Shown here one piece after another: positions 12,887 to 24,950 of a stretch of DNA of 64,000 nt. The translations under genes were made by a program, and so were the position numbers. The stretch covers positions 25,471,516 to 25,535,515 of the forward strand of contig OX123193.2 of the NCBI GenBank assembly GCA_944739405.2. The letters run 5' to 3'. This stretch comes from Euclidia mi. Lineage: Eukaryota; Arthropoda; Insecta; Lepidoptera; Erebidae. The number at the start of each line of letters is the position of its first letter. The first letter of the stretch is position 1. The notes below the pieces were generated by a model, which was given only the letters and a program-made list of their open reading frames with translations, was not told the origin of the DNA and searched no databases.

Positions 12887-13008
12887 AGGGTCTAGTACGA
12901 GTTTGCACTCGATTGTCACGGTGACGATAGCCTAGTCGACGGTAACAATTTCCATACAATTTCTAAATGCGCTCCCTAGCGGTGAGTGCAAAACTCATAC
13001 TAGACCCT
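12887..13008. mobile_element. PIF/Harbinger-like MITE, copy 3
   Basis: 122 bp, ends AGGGTCTAGTACGAGTTT and CTCATACTAGACCCT, flanked by the duplication CTG (12884-12886 and 13009-13011). One arm is largely deleted. It interrupts a diverged retroposon A copy (12731-12883). Confidence 0.68.
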
Positions 13009-14589
13009 CTGATTTACAATGCCATTGCATGTGACGCAAATTAGAAGAGCCCTGTGCCAATAGCCCAGTCTCCAACTGTGGATGGCGGAAGGCTGTATCC
13101 TACGGTTAAATAGGTAAGCCTTTCCCTTCTTCCTCCTTCTTTGTAAAATAGTATAAAAAGAACTTAGACATTTAGCACTGTTTATTTCCACTATTATTTA
13201 TTAGATAACGTTATGTAAGGTACACCATATTAAAATTTCACACACGGCCACTCAATATCTTGGGTTGAAAAACCTTCAATGAAGAGCCTACGTAATTTTT
13301 ATTATTTAGTCCTATAAAATATGATTTTATATGTGCGTACAGGCATCGAGATAGCAGATTAGTATGCAAACTACATGGTACCCGTCCAGTGCTAAGGTGA
13401 CGAACATCCCATTTAGATGCGTGAGCGCATACGCCGACGTGCTGCGCATGCGCCACTGACATTTCAAACATAATAAAGTTAACAAAAATTAATAAAATGG
13501 CTCTTTACCTGGTGTTAGCGGTATCCTGGGCTGCTTCCACATAGCCAAAAAAAATTAAATAATACATCGCCGGTCGCGGTAGTTCCAATCATCCAGCCAA
13601 CTAGTAGTAGGTACACAAACTTGTGAATGAAATGTCTCTGTCTTGTTTTTCCATTCATCGTAGAATACAAGATAAGCAGTGGGCGTCGCGATTGTACAAC
13701 GGAAATGAAATATACTGAAATAATCCCCAATTACTGCTAAAAGCAGTATCTTATCAATTACCAGATAGGGGATAGTGATGCAAAGATCGTTGCTCACATT
13801 ACTTTGCCATAGTAACTTACTGATAACGTAATGGCAGATGATATAACATATTTAGACAAACTAGTCAGTGCTCATTTAGATTTTGTCGGAGACATTTCAT
13901 TTACATTTGTAGAACCACTTGTTAGTCGGCAAATACGTACATTTTGGTGGTGTAGCACAGTGCGTAATTATTTGTGTAGTGTTACAATGCAGGTATTTTA
14001 GTTTATTCTTATATTAATTTAGAAATAATTGTGATTGCGTCCTGGGTAAGACGAAACACTATAACATTTTCTTTAGTAAATTTGATAAAAGTTCTGCTCT
14101 GTTAATTAGTTTTCTATTCAACGTCTATTGCAGAAACAGCTGGACATAGTCACCTATAAGTGGGCGACTAAAACATAAGTACCTAACTAATAATAAGGAT
14201 ATACATGTGTGCGTTGAGACTGGTGTAGATTTTACTGGGCATGGTTTGACATTTTCCTTAAGTTTTTTAATCAAATTATATAAATTAACTCTACATACCT
14301 AATGGTAGAGATCCCAAAACGATCTCTATAAACATTTTCTTTAAAAAGGAAAAAATACATGGAACGTGTTTCACCACTTCTAAATGAAATGACACAGTTT
14401 AGATGTGCTGCAAAATTTGATTGTATCACGATAATATACGTTACAAATTGCCTTTGATTTTCAACTAGTCGTTTTGCTACATATTTTCCTGACATGGCAT
14501 CTAGGACGAGATTTTCATGCAGCTAATACATTTGTAGGCTGGCTAGCTGGTTAATAGTCGTGACGGTCAACGTTAACGGACAAATGAAT

Positions 14590-14765
14590 CAACATGTCCG
14601 CCGACAGGTCCGCTCTCGGTACCAGGCGCACAGAACTCTTGTAGAGCTTTCGCTAAAGCGCGCCACCGCGCCGCCGCCGCGCCCGCCCGCGCCCATTCAA
14701 CAACCGCTTTTATGAATGAACCTGCACTAGTGTGCGTATTCCGATCATACACGCGGCCGCGGCTA
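14590..14765. promoter_or_regulatory. CpG-rich block, possible alternative promoter
   Basis: Contains CGCGCCACCGCGCCGCCGCC and CACGCGGCCGCGGC. On the minus strand a TATA-like CATAAAAGCGG (about 14705-14717) precedes the GC run. The position, downstream of the two coding exons, is where a shorter isoform's promoter would be expected. Speculative. Confidence 0.3.
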
Positions 14766-15169
14766 TGTGTTTACACGTGTTTATTTGAACCAACGTGGTA
14801 GGCATTCATGAGAATTTTCTTGTGTCAACAAAGACGGGCTTCGACAGAAATAGTTACAGCTTTGTGTTCGCAAAGTTGCGAACTAACCATGCGCCTTAGA
14901 ATAATTTGCCGTAACGCTCGTGGAAAATGCGAATGTATGTTTGGCAAAACGTTGTTGTTCACTAGAACTGTTCCTTTAACGTAATCAAACAAAGGGCATT
15001 TGCAATAAATATTACCTACAATAAGACGCAAATTAATGTTGAATTAGCCTGCCTAACTCATCAAAAATGTGGTCTACTTACAACTTTTTGTAATGAATAA
15101 GAAATACCTATTTACCTACTAAGAATTTTAAGCTATTAGAATCAAACCCATTTAGATTTATCTAAAAGT

Positions 15170-15403
15170 TGTCCGTGTGGTGACGGATTAAGAATACGAA
15201 TTGTCACCACCCCATATCATCCCGTGGGTGTCGTAAGAACCGACAGACGGAGCATATTATGCAGAGAACAGCACTGTAAGAGAAGGAAAACTTGATACAA
15301 ACCCTATACCAACCCGTTTGGCCAGCGTAGTATAGTAGGCCAATTCCTCCTTTCAAAGGAGAGGCCTAGTCCAGTAGTGGACTGTTAAAGGCTGATTATG
15401 ATG
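15170..15403 (+). mobile_element. Retroposon family A, copy 3
   Basis: Full-length copy flanked by the short duplication aaaagt (15164-15169, 15404-15409). Confidence 0.82.
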
Positions 15404-15428
15404 AAAAGTAACCATTTTTATCAATATA

Positions 15429-15474
15429 AGTAATAAAATACAGTTTTGTTAAAACAAAACAGTATTTTATTACT
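15429..15474. repeat. 46-bp near-perfect palindrome
   Basis: Arms of 22 bp (AGTAATAAAATACAGTTTTG...) with one mismatch and a 2-base centre. It starts 20 bases after a retroposon A duplication. Confidence 0.85.
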
Positions 15475-16459
15475 AATAATTATCCTGCTAGCTAAAAGTG
15501 TAGAAAACGCGTGCCTATTCTGACATACAAAACACAATTTTCAGGATTGGCAAGGTGTTATTGTGTTCGTATATCAGGAAATTTTGAGAAGCAACACGCC
15601 GTCTGGCATTTTGCCCAAATACACCCATATGACGAGGAACCTAAACATAGCCTACAGAACATGGCTACCTTGTCACATCTGCATGACGCTAGAGGCTCGT
15701 AATGCAATATGAAGCTCATTTGATACTTAGATATTACAATTTCGTTGCTTTCGACATTTTCCCATAACGCATCAAGCGATAAATCAAGTTTATATCAACT
15801 TGTCACCATTGATTATGGCTCCACCATCTGACTCGCAAGTGCTCCGATAATCCACATGTGCACACACATAAAATTAAAAAAAAGCATCTGTAAGCTAAAC
15901 TAGACGTTCGCTGAGAAAAAATAAAGACGAAAATTACATTTTCAATGAAAACCAGGTGACATTCGAAACTTGGTTTCGACTCGATCGAGCATAAAAAACC
16001 GCTTAGCACGCCATAATATTATGTTACATTATAATGACGATTTTTATTACTAGTACTGTCTGTAAATATTCCCAAATATGCAGTTAATATACAAAATATG
16101 TACTGCTTGTTTTAATTTAATATATTGACGTTGTTCGCTTTTAGTGTTCCGTGCCTAATTTGGAAATGTTGAAATACCTTAAAACTGTAGGTACTCATAA
16201 TTTAGGTAGATGATGTGTCACGTCTTTTTATAGCAATAGAATAGAGACTAGATCAAGTTATTTACAAAATATTAGTCATAATATTATCTTCAATCTTGGG
16301 TAGTTCTGCCAAATAAGGAATTATTTCTCTACATTGTTTTTTTTATTCTATCACAAAATATTGGCATGAGAATTGCTACTCTTAAAATTCGACCAAATGG
16401 AAAATTTAGATTAAAATATTATTGTAGTAAAATAATGAAAATCGATCAAACATAGTCTA

Positions 16460-16640
16460 CTAGTTTCTGCGGGTTTTGCGCAAAACTCCGCGAGCGTGGG
16501 TGTCATCGCAACATTCGCAACAAAAACCTTTGTGGTATTCTGATTCATCACTGAGTTTTATCAAAATTTGTTCAGTAGTTTCGCGTAAAAGAGTAGCAAA
16601 CATCCATCACAAACCTTCACGTTTATAACAGTATAAGTAT
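16460..16640 (-). mobile_element. Degenerate Helitron-like element
   Basis: The minus-strand 3' end reads CGCAGAAACTAG|T. The 5' end resembles the others (CTTATACTGTTATAAACG). The body shares the phrase for actactgaacaaattt-type sequence. It is older and less certain than the other four. Confidence 0.4.
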
Positions 16641-19061
16641 CGGGAAACAAATAAATCTAATCAATGACATCCAACAATGTAGCGCCGGCCTACGACTTAG
16701 TGGCATGTTTGTAAACTGGCCGTTAAATATTGTTTTCCAAGTAACCGCCTGTAACTTTAGTAGTTATGTGACTAAAGTATACACAGAGTGCGGGGCGCAG
16801 TTTTGGCAACATCCTGTGCAGGGATCAACATTCGTGGGAAGTGGACACCGCAACATCCTCCGAGCACACCCGCTAGTGCCACGGATCACTTTCTTGCATT
16901 TTTAACTGCATTTTTATGGATTTAATTCGAGTATGTCATTCTATGGTGCCCCTGAATGGCTTGCAATGCTGCGAACTTACGACATAAGTTGATAGTTGAA
17001 TTGTCATGAGACAATTGCTTGCGGTGCATCTATCCGTTTTCTTATTCTTATAAATATAATAGGTACCTACTTTTGTACATGTGTATGACACTAAACTTTT
17101 TGTAGTGACTCGAACGAGTATGTTTAATTTATTGAATATATTTGTTTTAGAGATGACTACAGAAAATAATGCAAGAAAAATAGATCTAGGCACTTAAGTT
17201 TTTTGTGTTATTTGTGTTTATTGAATCAATTATTACATTGATTATCATCATTTTCATTAATAATCAAACGAAAAGTTAAATATAAAAAATAATAGCGACA
17301 TGCAAAACCGAGGGGAGCAGCTAAAATATTGAACGTAGAGTACCTAGATATAGTTTACACTTTTTTTACATGAATTAGGTATTTAACAAACAAAAAGATA
17401 TCTATAATGCAGTCATAAATTACATAAAAGATCTTAAGCTCTAAATATACTATGATCGTCCTTTATTAAATTAAACTAATTTATGAAATTACGTTTGTTT
17501 ATTGCTTGTTTTCTTACAGCTTCTTTGCAACGTGGTTTTTCTTATATGCTTTTGATAACAGCTGACGTTAGAAACTAACTCGTAACATTTAAATAAATAA
17601 ACAACTATACAAACGCATTATTATAATATAATATAATGCAAGCAATTATAACATTAAAAATGACCTATAATAAAGATAATATGTGTGTATGAATCATATT
17701 GAGAGCCGAGTGTTGATAATGTCCAACAAATTGCTCCCATTGTTCCCTTTAGTTAGAACTGATATGATAACGGCTACTGACAATTTGTAATTTCATTATT
17801 ATCATATTCTCGACGTTTACACAACTGCACAACTTTATTTATAGGCGATTTTTGCTCCAACTCGAAATAAACGCAATATTTCCATCATCAGTTTATTTCA
17901 GTGTCACTTTTTGAGATATAATTTGGTTTGGCTTGTCAGAAACGTGTCACTAATTGCCTAGTCAAGATAAAAAATATAAACAACAACGTTGGAGCCAAAG
18001 TTGTTCGTACAAATTATGAGTTATTTTAATAACGGCAAGTTGCACAATCATATAATTATGCGATCGTTTGCTGTCGTTTTGAAGACTCAAATCACTGTTG
18101 GGTTTTTCAGGCACTTGCCTTGACGCCAGGTGTTTAATTTAGCAATTCATCTTGCAGCTGCCAGTCATTTATAAATAAGAAAATTTATTCGGAGTCATCG
18201 TCATATGTGTATGTTATCGATCAAGTCGTTAACGACAATAACTGCTATTATTTATAATGCTCGGGCAATTAATTATGTCATTAAAAATGGTAACCGCCTG
18301 AACACGGTCAGATATTTTTGGGTTAGGTGCTGACTGAAGGCACAAAATGAAACTGCTTCACGCGCTCATTCAAAATTGTTATAATCATTGAAATACGGTT
18401 TTGTATTTAAACCTACAATAAATAATATCAGACATTATAAAAAATATATGAGCTATGGATCTTCTTTACCGCTTCTCCCATCATTTATGTGGTAGTATTC
18501 ATAACTGTCAGGCAATGTGATAAACATAGATGTTCAAGTCAGTACCTAGTAATTTGAAACTTTGTCCGATTTGGTTAGCAATAATCCATGCCCGGCCATT
18601 GCAAATAATGCTCGGACTAATCACTTGGCTTACATATACAAAGAAAGGCTATAGTAAGAAGAACGTCGAGGGTGGCACGATACTAATACGATCAGTTAAT
18701 AACTTAGAAGCTTTGTAATTACCGTGGTCACACACCGCGACGGACGCAATTCGCTCGAGACCGCGCATGCGCATTCGTATCAGACTCAACAAGCTTTTGT
18801 TTGTTTCAACTGAAGGAAAATCCGGCCACGAGTTTATCAATGAAATATTTTATTAGTTCAGGTAATTTGTTGTTGCAATATTGAATTATATAACGTATTT
18901 TATTTCATTCATAAATTTAAATATACATAGTTGTAGATTGCGACGTTTTATGTAGTTACGACAAACGTACATATGTAGACATGAAATAATATCGCAAAAT
19001 ATTTGTATAGAATGGGGTTCAGGTATTGTCAAGAAATTGGGTCTCATTATGTCAAGCTTTC

Positions 19062-19442
19062 ATCATCATCCTCTTAGCGATATCCCAGTTTCAATTTGGG
19101 GTCCGCTTTCTAGTCTAACCGGATTTGGCTGAATATTAGCTTTTCCACAGAGCGACTGCCTGTCTGACCTCCGCAACCCGAAGGGATAGCTATATTCTAT
19201 GGTTTAGACTAGTGTCAGTTAATTTAGAAGGTACTGACGCCCTGTAACGACTGTCAAAGATCTTCATGACAACAGTGACCGATGGCTTAACGTGCTCTCC
19301 GAGGCACGGGACAAGCAATAATTAACAATTCAATACGCACATAACTCCGAAAAGTCATTGGTGTGCGCCGTGGATTCGAACCCGATACCCTCTGCATGGC
19401 AGTCTGTAGGTATATCCACTCGGCTATCGCTGCCTTATCATA
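19062..19442 (-). mobile_element. tRNA-type SINE family E, copy 1
   Basis: On the minus strand the head reads GCAGCGATAGCCGAGTGGAT with B box GGTTCGAATCC. The tail is GATGATGATG. Flanked by an 18-bp duplication with one mismatch (19044-19061, 19443-19460). Confidence 0.84.
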
Positions 19443-19899
19443 TCATTATGACAAGCTTTCTAGCATAGAAATTAAAGGATGGATCTGACGTAAATATAAA
19501 GTTTATTGACACAAGACACGAGTCTTGTGTTTCAATCTGGAGTCCTCAAGTGTAGTTCTTGTTGATAATATCTGAATATCTATGTAGCTCACGTGTGAGA
19601 TATATGACGTTCCCACGTAAAATGCATATGGACAGAAAAACAATGGGCCCGTATACATCGGACACCCGCCCACCCCGGAGACACGGCTGCGCTACTCTTA
19701 CCAAGGTTGATGCACTCACGCACTTTAATTACTTGCGAATATTGTCATGAGAGCAAGACGTTTTGATTGAACACTTCATTAGGTCAATGGCATTAGTTAC
19801 TTTAAAAAAATTTGAATAGGTATATTTTAGAGACCATTAGCGAATAAAATTTGCATCAGGCCTCATGAAATCCTAAAATGTACTACATTATACTTAGTA

Positions 19900-20160
19900 G
19901 TGTAGCGCTCATAGCGAGACGTAGCTTGTCATTCGTAACAGATCGGCAAAGTTAAGCAACGCTCGCACAGGTTGCCAATTGGATGGGTGACCAAGTGTGG
20001 CATTCACATCTGAGCGTGCTTCGGAGTGCACGTAAAGCTGTGTCGGTCCCGGTTCTTGTCTTAGGATAAGAGTCGTTAGGCCACGTCGGAGGCCTTCAGG
20101 CGGTCTGAAAAACTCCGACACTAAGGTTGGCCACACACTCACACGAAAAACAAACAAACA
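19900..20160 (+). mobile_element. 5S-rRNA-derived SINE (SINE3 type)
   Basis: The 5' part (GGCAAAGTTAAGCAACGCTC, then TTGGATGGGTGACCA) matches the internal promoter half of eukaryotic 5S rRNA. It is followed by a non-5S body (CCACGTCGGAGGCCTTCAGG, AACTCCGACACTAAGGTTGG). Flanked by acttagta (19892-19899, 20161-20168). Not a 5S gene, since the 5S part is incomplete and diverged. Confidence 0.78.
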
Positions 20161-20178
20161 ACTTAGTAATAGAAATAT

Positions 20179-20491
20179 AGAAGTGCATCGATAGCCGTGT
20201 GGAGAGACCGACATACTGCTACGCAGAGGGTCTCAGGTTCGAATCAACGGCGCGCACCAATGACTTTTCGAAGTTAAGTGCGTATTAAACTGTTAGTTAT
20301 CGCTTGCTTATCGGTGAAGGAAAACATCGTGAGTGAGGAAACCTGCATGTCTGAGAGTTCTCCATAATGTTCTTGAAAGACATGTGAAGTCTGCCAACCC
20401 GCACTTGGCCAGCGTGGTGGACTATGGCCTTACCCTTCTCATAGTAAGAAGAGGCCCGTGCCCAGTGGGACAGTATAAAGGGCTGATGATG
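20179..20491 (+). mobile_element. tRNA-type SINE family D, full-length copy
   Basis: Head GATAGCCGTGTGGAGAGACC with B box GGTTCGAATCA, a long body, and tail GGGCTGATGATG. Flanked by the 11-bp duplication aatagaaatat (20168-20178, 20492-20502). It was inserted right at the end of the 5S-type SINE. Confidence 0.84.
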
Positions 20492-21060
20492 AATAGAAAT
20501 ATGAATCCAATTGAAATATATTATTGGATGATTCGAATACAGCTCGGTACAACACAACAAAATCATATTAATTTGATTTATGTAAGCGAATAGTGTTGTC
20601 ACAATCATGTTTTGCAGCGACGTATCGCGTTGAAAGCAGCATATTAATCTGAAACTGCACCCGATGCCCGTAATAAGGATGCGCCGTATTATTCTATTCG
20701 GGCTTCACCTATTTACTAATCATACCTAGGTATAGCCTATACACTCCCGTGCTACGTGCCCTGTTTTATCTGCAATCATAGTTTTGTTTTGTGCCAATAT
20801 AAATTAAATTACTGACGCTTCTGTAATGTTGCTAATGGATAAAAGTTCGGCAATCGGAAGAATGCAGGGTCATTTATTTATTGAGTTTATTGAGAGTCAT
20901 TTATTGAGTTGTTATGTTCGGAAGTTTGGTAGCGTCACATAGTTTGAAACTAAATAATCGTTTTGCTATCTATTACGTTGAAACATAACATGGGGTTGAT
21001 ACGAACTACGGATATATAATTGCTTATGGGAACCATGCGAAAGTAAAGTCTAAGTACGGA

Positions 21061-21194
21061 ATTCAATATTCGAAATATAGATAGATCTGTAGATTTTAGA
21101 TTCGTTTTTGACAGTTTTTGACATAAGCTCCATACAAAATATGTCAAACACGCATCTTAAATCTACAGATCTATCTATAGTTCGAATATTGAAA
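21061..21194. mobile_element. Stem-loop MITE with 39-bp arms
   Basis: Left arm TTCAATATTCGAAATATAGA... pairs with the right arm (about 21156-21193) with about three mismatches. A smaller TGACATA...TATGTCA hairpin sits inside. No duplication is evident. Confidence 0.7.
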
Positions 21195-22503
21195 ATGGCC
21201 GTAAGTAAGCACAAAAACGGTTAACTGGCAACAAATAACACAATTATGCCTTACCTATTATTATTTATCTTTGTTATTTTATTACAAAAACAACGGAAGC
21301 TGGTAAAACCCGTCCATAGGTAGGTAATCAATTTATGTGGTTATATTTCATATCTGTGTCCTGTTTATATTGGTTTCAAATAAGATAAGTCTAATTTGCC
21401 CTCGAAAAGTCGTCAAGTTTCATTCCTGAATACTAAAAATAAATATTATTATGTATACTTATTGATGTTGAATTGCCGTCCCTGCGGAGAGTAAAAGGTA
21501 CAACATAAATAATACAAGGTTACCGTTAGGTTTAAGAACGTAATCCAATTTGTGCTCAATTCACAAAAGCTTGTACTTATAACCATTTATTGCTTAATCT
21601 GGTAACGGTGAATCTGGTTACTGTCCGAAAAGGACGTGAGAATAACATTGTCCGGAAAAGACACCTCACTTCCAGCTTTTTGAAAAGCTTGGCTTTTATT
21701 TTTTATGCGGACAGTTTAATAAGTTTATGCTTATTACAATGAAAAATAAAAGAAATACTTTAAAATGTTAATTACCAGTAGGTATGCATCTAAAATGTTG
21801 AAAATACTATGCAGCTGATCTTTTTGAATTCATGGAGGACCAGGACATTTTGCCCGCTTACACTATTCATGAAGTTAGATAGAACTTTCTTAAAAAATCC
21901 AAAATAATCTATGCCATATTTACTACATCTAAAATACATCATAAGTACAAAAACTAAACTGACTCCTAGAAGGAGACGAGGAAAACTAACGACGTTTCAA
22001 GTTTCTCTTACAATTTTCTATGTATACTTATTACGCGTATTTACTACTTTCATGCAGCGATTGGGTGCAATTACATGCGCTAATGCGTGTCCCTTCGGCA
22101 ATATGTTATCATGTGTGGGGTAATATAAATAGTACCAAGAAGTAAAGGTCTTCTAGTAAATATTTACATAACTATTCATATAGAGAAAACTTACTGATGT
22201 ATTGCTTCCGTTTATGTTTAATATTTGCAACTAAACTTTTATGCTAAAGGTTATAAGCTACCAAAATAACTTTGTAACTTTCGTAAGTATCCGTCGTTTG
22301 AAGGAAATACGAAGGAAGCGATGATTCAAAGCTTTTGTAGTGTACACATGTAAATTATAAAATTTCATTCATACGGCACTAACGCGTTACAATGTCTCAA
22401 CGACATCATTATTATCAGAGCGAACAAAAAGAAACTGGGAAAATAGTTCATTAGGTATAGTTTAATTTTGGACGGTGTGACTGACACATTTGTTCAAATT
22501 TTA

Positions 22504-22732
22504 AGGCCTTGCCACACGATACAATTTTACCACTGATCAAATTTTCAATCGAATTGGCTTTACGTCTACACGACACAATCAAATCACTGATTTGCATTCC
22601 GTTCACCCGATTGGTTAAAATCTGGTGGTACCGCCCACCCGATGAACTTGAGTTGGACGACTGGCGTCTACACGTCACGATTTCATCAAGTGATTTAGTC
22701 AAGACGTAAAATTGTGCTGTGTGGCAAGGCCT
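22504..22732. mobile_element. PIF/Harbinger-like MITE of a second family
   Basis: 229 bp with inverted ends AGGCCTTGCCACAC, four unmatched bases and CAATTTTAC. It is flanked by the 3-bp duplication TTA (22501-22503 and 22733-22735). A TWA target and ends beginning AGG fit PIF/Harbinger. It has no coding capacity. Confidence 0.68.
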
Positions 22733-23271
22733 TTAGCTCATTATATTATAGTTACTTATTTAATAGAGTTCTCTGCTTTGCTTATTTATAATTTAGTTTT
22801 TATTTACTTGGTAGGTAGGTACATACTGCTACTGTGCTTTATAGAATTGCAAGCGTGTTACAAGTCATCATGTAAAATAAACGGTTTCTTCCCTAGCATA
22901 CCTATGTATAGAAAAGCCGGTCTTAAAGACGTTCGCCACGAGTAAGCCAATAATATCATCAAGATCAATCACGCGGTTTAGTCGTAACTCTTTAGAGACA
23001 AGTTGGCAAGTCACCGGACGTTAGCAACAAGGCGCGAACAGGACACAGGACCGGACACACCGCTCGCGAGACAGGGGACTGTTCCGCTCTTCTGTGATTT
23101 ACTGGGAGGAGATCGCTGATCACGCCTAACCTTCCACTGTCAGGATAACGTTGTTATTATACGATTTGCACGTCAAACTATATGAGTTTCTGTGCATGTT
23201 AGATTGATAGTCCGACGGCCGCGCCGGTTCCAATATTATATCCCTCCATGGATTTGGATATTAGAGATATA

Positions 23272-23519
23272 CGACTGCCTCCGTGGTCCGGTGGATAGCG
23301 TATGCGACTGCTGATCGCTGGTTCGATTCCCGGGTCGGGCAAAGTGTTACTGGGTTTTCCCAAATTCTCAGTAGCAGCACGGAGTCTGGTGATGTGCCCA
23401 GTAGCGGCAATAGGCTCGCCTCCTATTACGTGGGACCTAAAAATTCATGGCGAAATGTGGGTGTAATAGTACACCTCTGCCTACCCCCTCAGGGATACAG
23501 GCGTGAGTCTATAAAAAAA
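23272..23519 (+). mobile_element. tRNA-type SINE family B, copy 2
   Basis: Head starts CGACTGCCTCCGTGGTCCGG, B box GGTTCGATTCC. Flanked by the duplication agatata (23265-23271, 23520-23526). Confidence 0.8.
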
Positions 23520-24615
23520 AGATATATGTTCAACATATTTTATATGCAGCTTATGTCAAATGTGCATCTCTAGTATTCATATCCAGGGATAGAGATGTAA
23601 TATTAAAACCAGCCCTTAGTAGTGTGCCTGAATTGTGCCCGCGTGTCTGATATTGTTTGGATAACACAAATTGATACAGATGAGGTAATAAGCTGAATAA
23701 GCGTTACGAACCAGACGATGACGCTATGTAAACTGTAAGCAAAATTCGCGTATTCAGTTTTACTTAGACACTAAGCTAGCTAATATATTTCGGGCAGTTA
23801 CCCGTTACTATTTTTAATAATTCTATTTTTAATTATTATGGCGTTGGTGATCCCTTAGTATATTATAATAATTCAATAGTCAGCGTTTATAGTGGGATAC
23901 ACCTACAGCAGGTTATCAGACTAAACGCAGCAAGAAAAAGTACCTTACCTAACCTAAAATGAAACATGTAACTACTTAGTACGAAAACTAGCAACGTTTG
24001 CGAGATCTTGTAGGCCAGTTGATTTTAATATTTCTAAAAAGACATGAAATGGCTTTGGCACCAGGGAACAATTATATTTACCTGTGGACTACCCCAATAT
24101 ACAGGTGCAAATGCTCTTCTTCGTGACTCTGCTACTCATTGGCGTATCAAGTGTTAGTTTTCAGGATAAGCCTAGGTCTTAAACATACCGTAGTGTGCAG
24201 TTTCATACGTGCTCAGCCTAGAATTTTGAATCGGTAACCAACATTCTGTTGTTGGCATTAGGCCATACTGGGGTGAGCACGTCTCACCAGGAGTCCAGGA
24301 CCCCAGCTATATACGCTAATAATGATGACCCTTTAGGTATATGGGTATGGGACTATAGTAATTATAGGTAGTGTCAAGTATTGGGTGTTTGGTGCTCTTG
24401 TACTAATGGGTAGATATGGGACTATCGCCGTCATCGTTATTTCGTATGGCATTCTTTATTTCGTATGGCATTCTTTGCGCAGGATCCTATACGTCTATTT
24501 TGAGGTTTATTAGCCAGTCTTTGGCCGCTGTATAGAGCTGGTGCAACTCGGACATACCGCCAGGGAAGCGGTGGAGCCGTTTTGAGACAGTATTAAGTAC
24601 TTATTGTTCACTTAC

Positions 24616-24736
24616 CTAGCGAGGCCTCCGGGTCGGAGAGGTCGGAGAGCGAGGGCACCTTCTGCATGGTGCGCGGCTCCTCCGCCTCCGGGGGCTCCGT
24701 CTTGATGCCGTCCGCGGCGCCGCCGCCCTCATCGCA
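24616..24736 (-). CDS. pnt: Coding exon of a probable pointed (P2-type) gene, just upstream of the MAPK-site exon
   Basis: A 121-base minus-strand exon has acceptor gttgttgcag and a consensus donor (CTAG|GTAAGTG). It reads 40 full codons, from CDEGGGAADGIKTEPPEAEE to KVPSLSDLSDPEASL, and then one base of a split codon. The IKTEPP core resembles a sumoylation-type psi-K-x-E motif. VPSLSDLSDPE is, from memory, the conserved stretch of insect Pointed-P2 just before DIP-(x)-VPPLTPGT, which carries the MAPK phosphorylation site. The phase-1 end (G) would let the next exon supply the rest of an Asp codon. I did not find that next exon below base 24616, so it probably lies beyond base 1. GC content is about 70 percent against roughly 35 percent around it. 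The splice structure is solid; the gene name is an inference. Confidence 0.68.
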
Positions 24737-24857
24737 CTGCAACAACACATATCATTGTATATTACCGACTAAATTGATACCTATGCCTAATTATTATTTA
24801 AATATTCATGAGCGTTTTGCTGACATGTATTTACGGCTTCAGCATAGCTTTTTATGG

Positions 24858-24950
24858 CCGACCAGAGCCGAAATTTGAGCTGAGTAGCGAGCTATTGGAG
24901 AGACTTATATCTAGCAGAGGACTGCGATAGGCTATTGATGATGATGATGG
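24858..24950 (+). mobile_element. LINE 3' tail fragment
   Basis: Same tail family: GAGCTATTGGAGAGACTTAT then a GATGATGATGATGG end. It lies about 120 bases upstream of the 24.7-kb exon on the gene's strand. Confidence 0.55.

Larger units (their letters stand above)
1..24615 (-). other. Presumed downstream intron of the pointed-type gene
   Basis: Everything left of the 24.6-kb exon. Between the elements listed separately I see no supportable gene. The sequence is AT-rich non-coding. The stretches 863-4790, 5514-6000, 7700-8395, 11201-12310, 13012-14590, 15475-16459, 16640-19043, 20503-21060, 21195-22500 and 23527-24615 show nothing I can name. The exception is an isolated GC-rich patch at 3068-3118 (GAGGCG...CGCCTC inverted repeat). 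Confidence 0.4.

Noticed and set aside
19940..20040. 5S rRNA gene
   Set aside because: The 5S-like part is diverged and incomplete and continues into a repeat body with duplications around it. It is a 5S-derived SINE.
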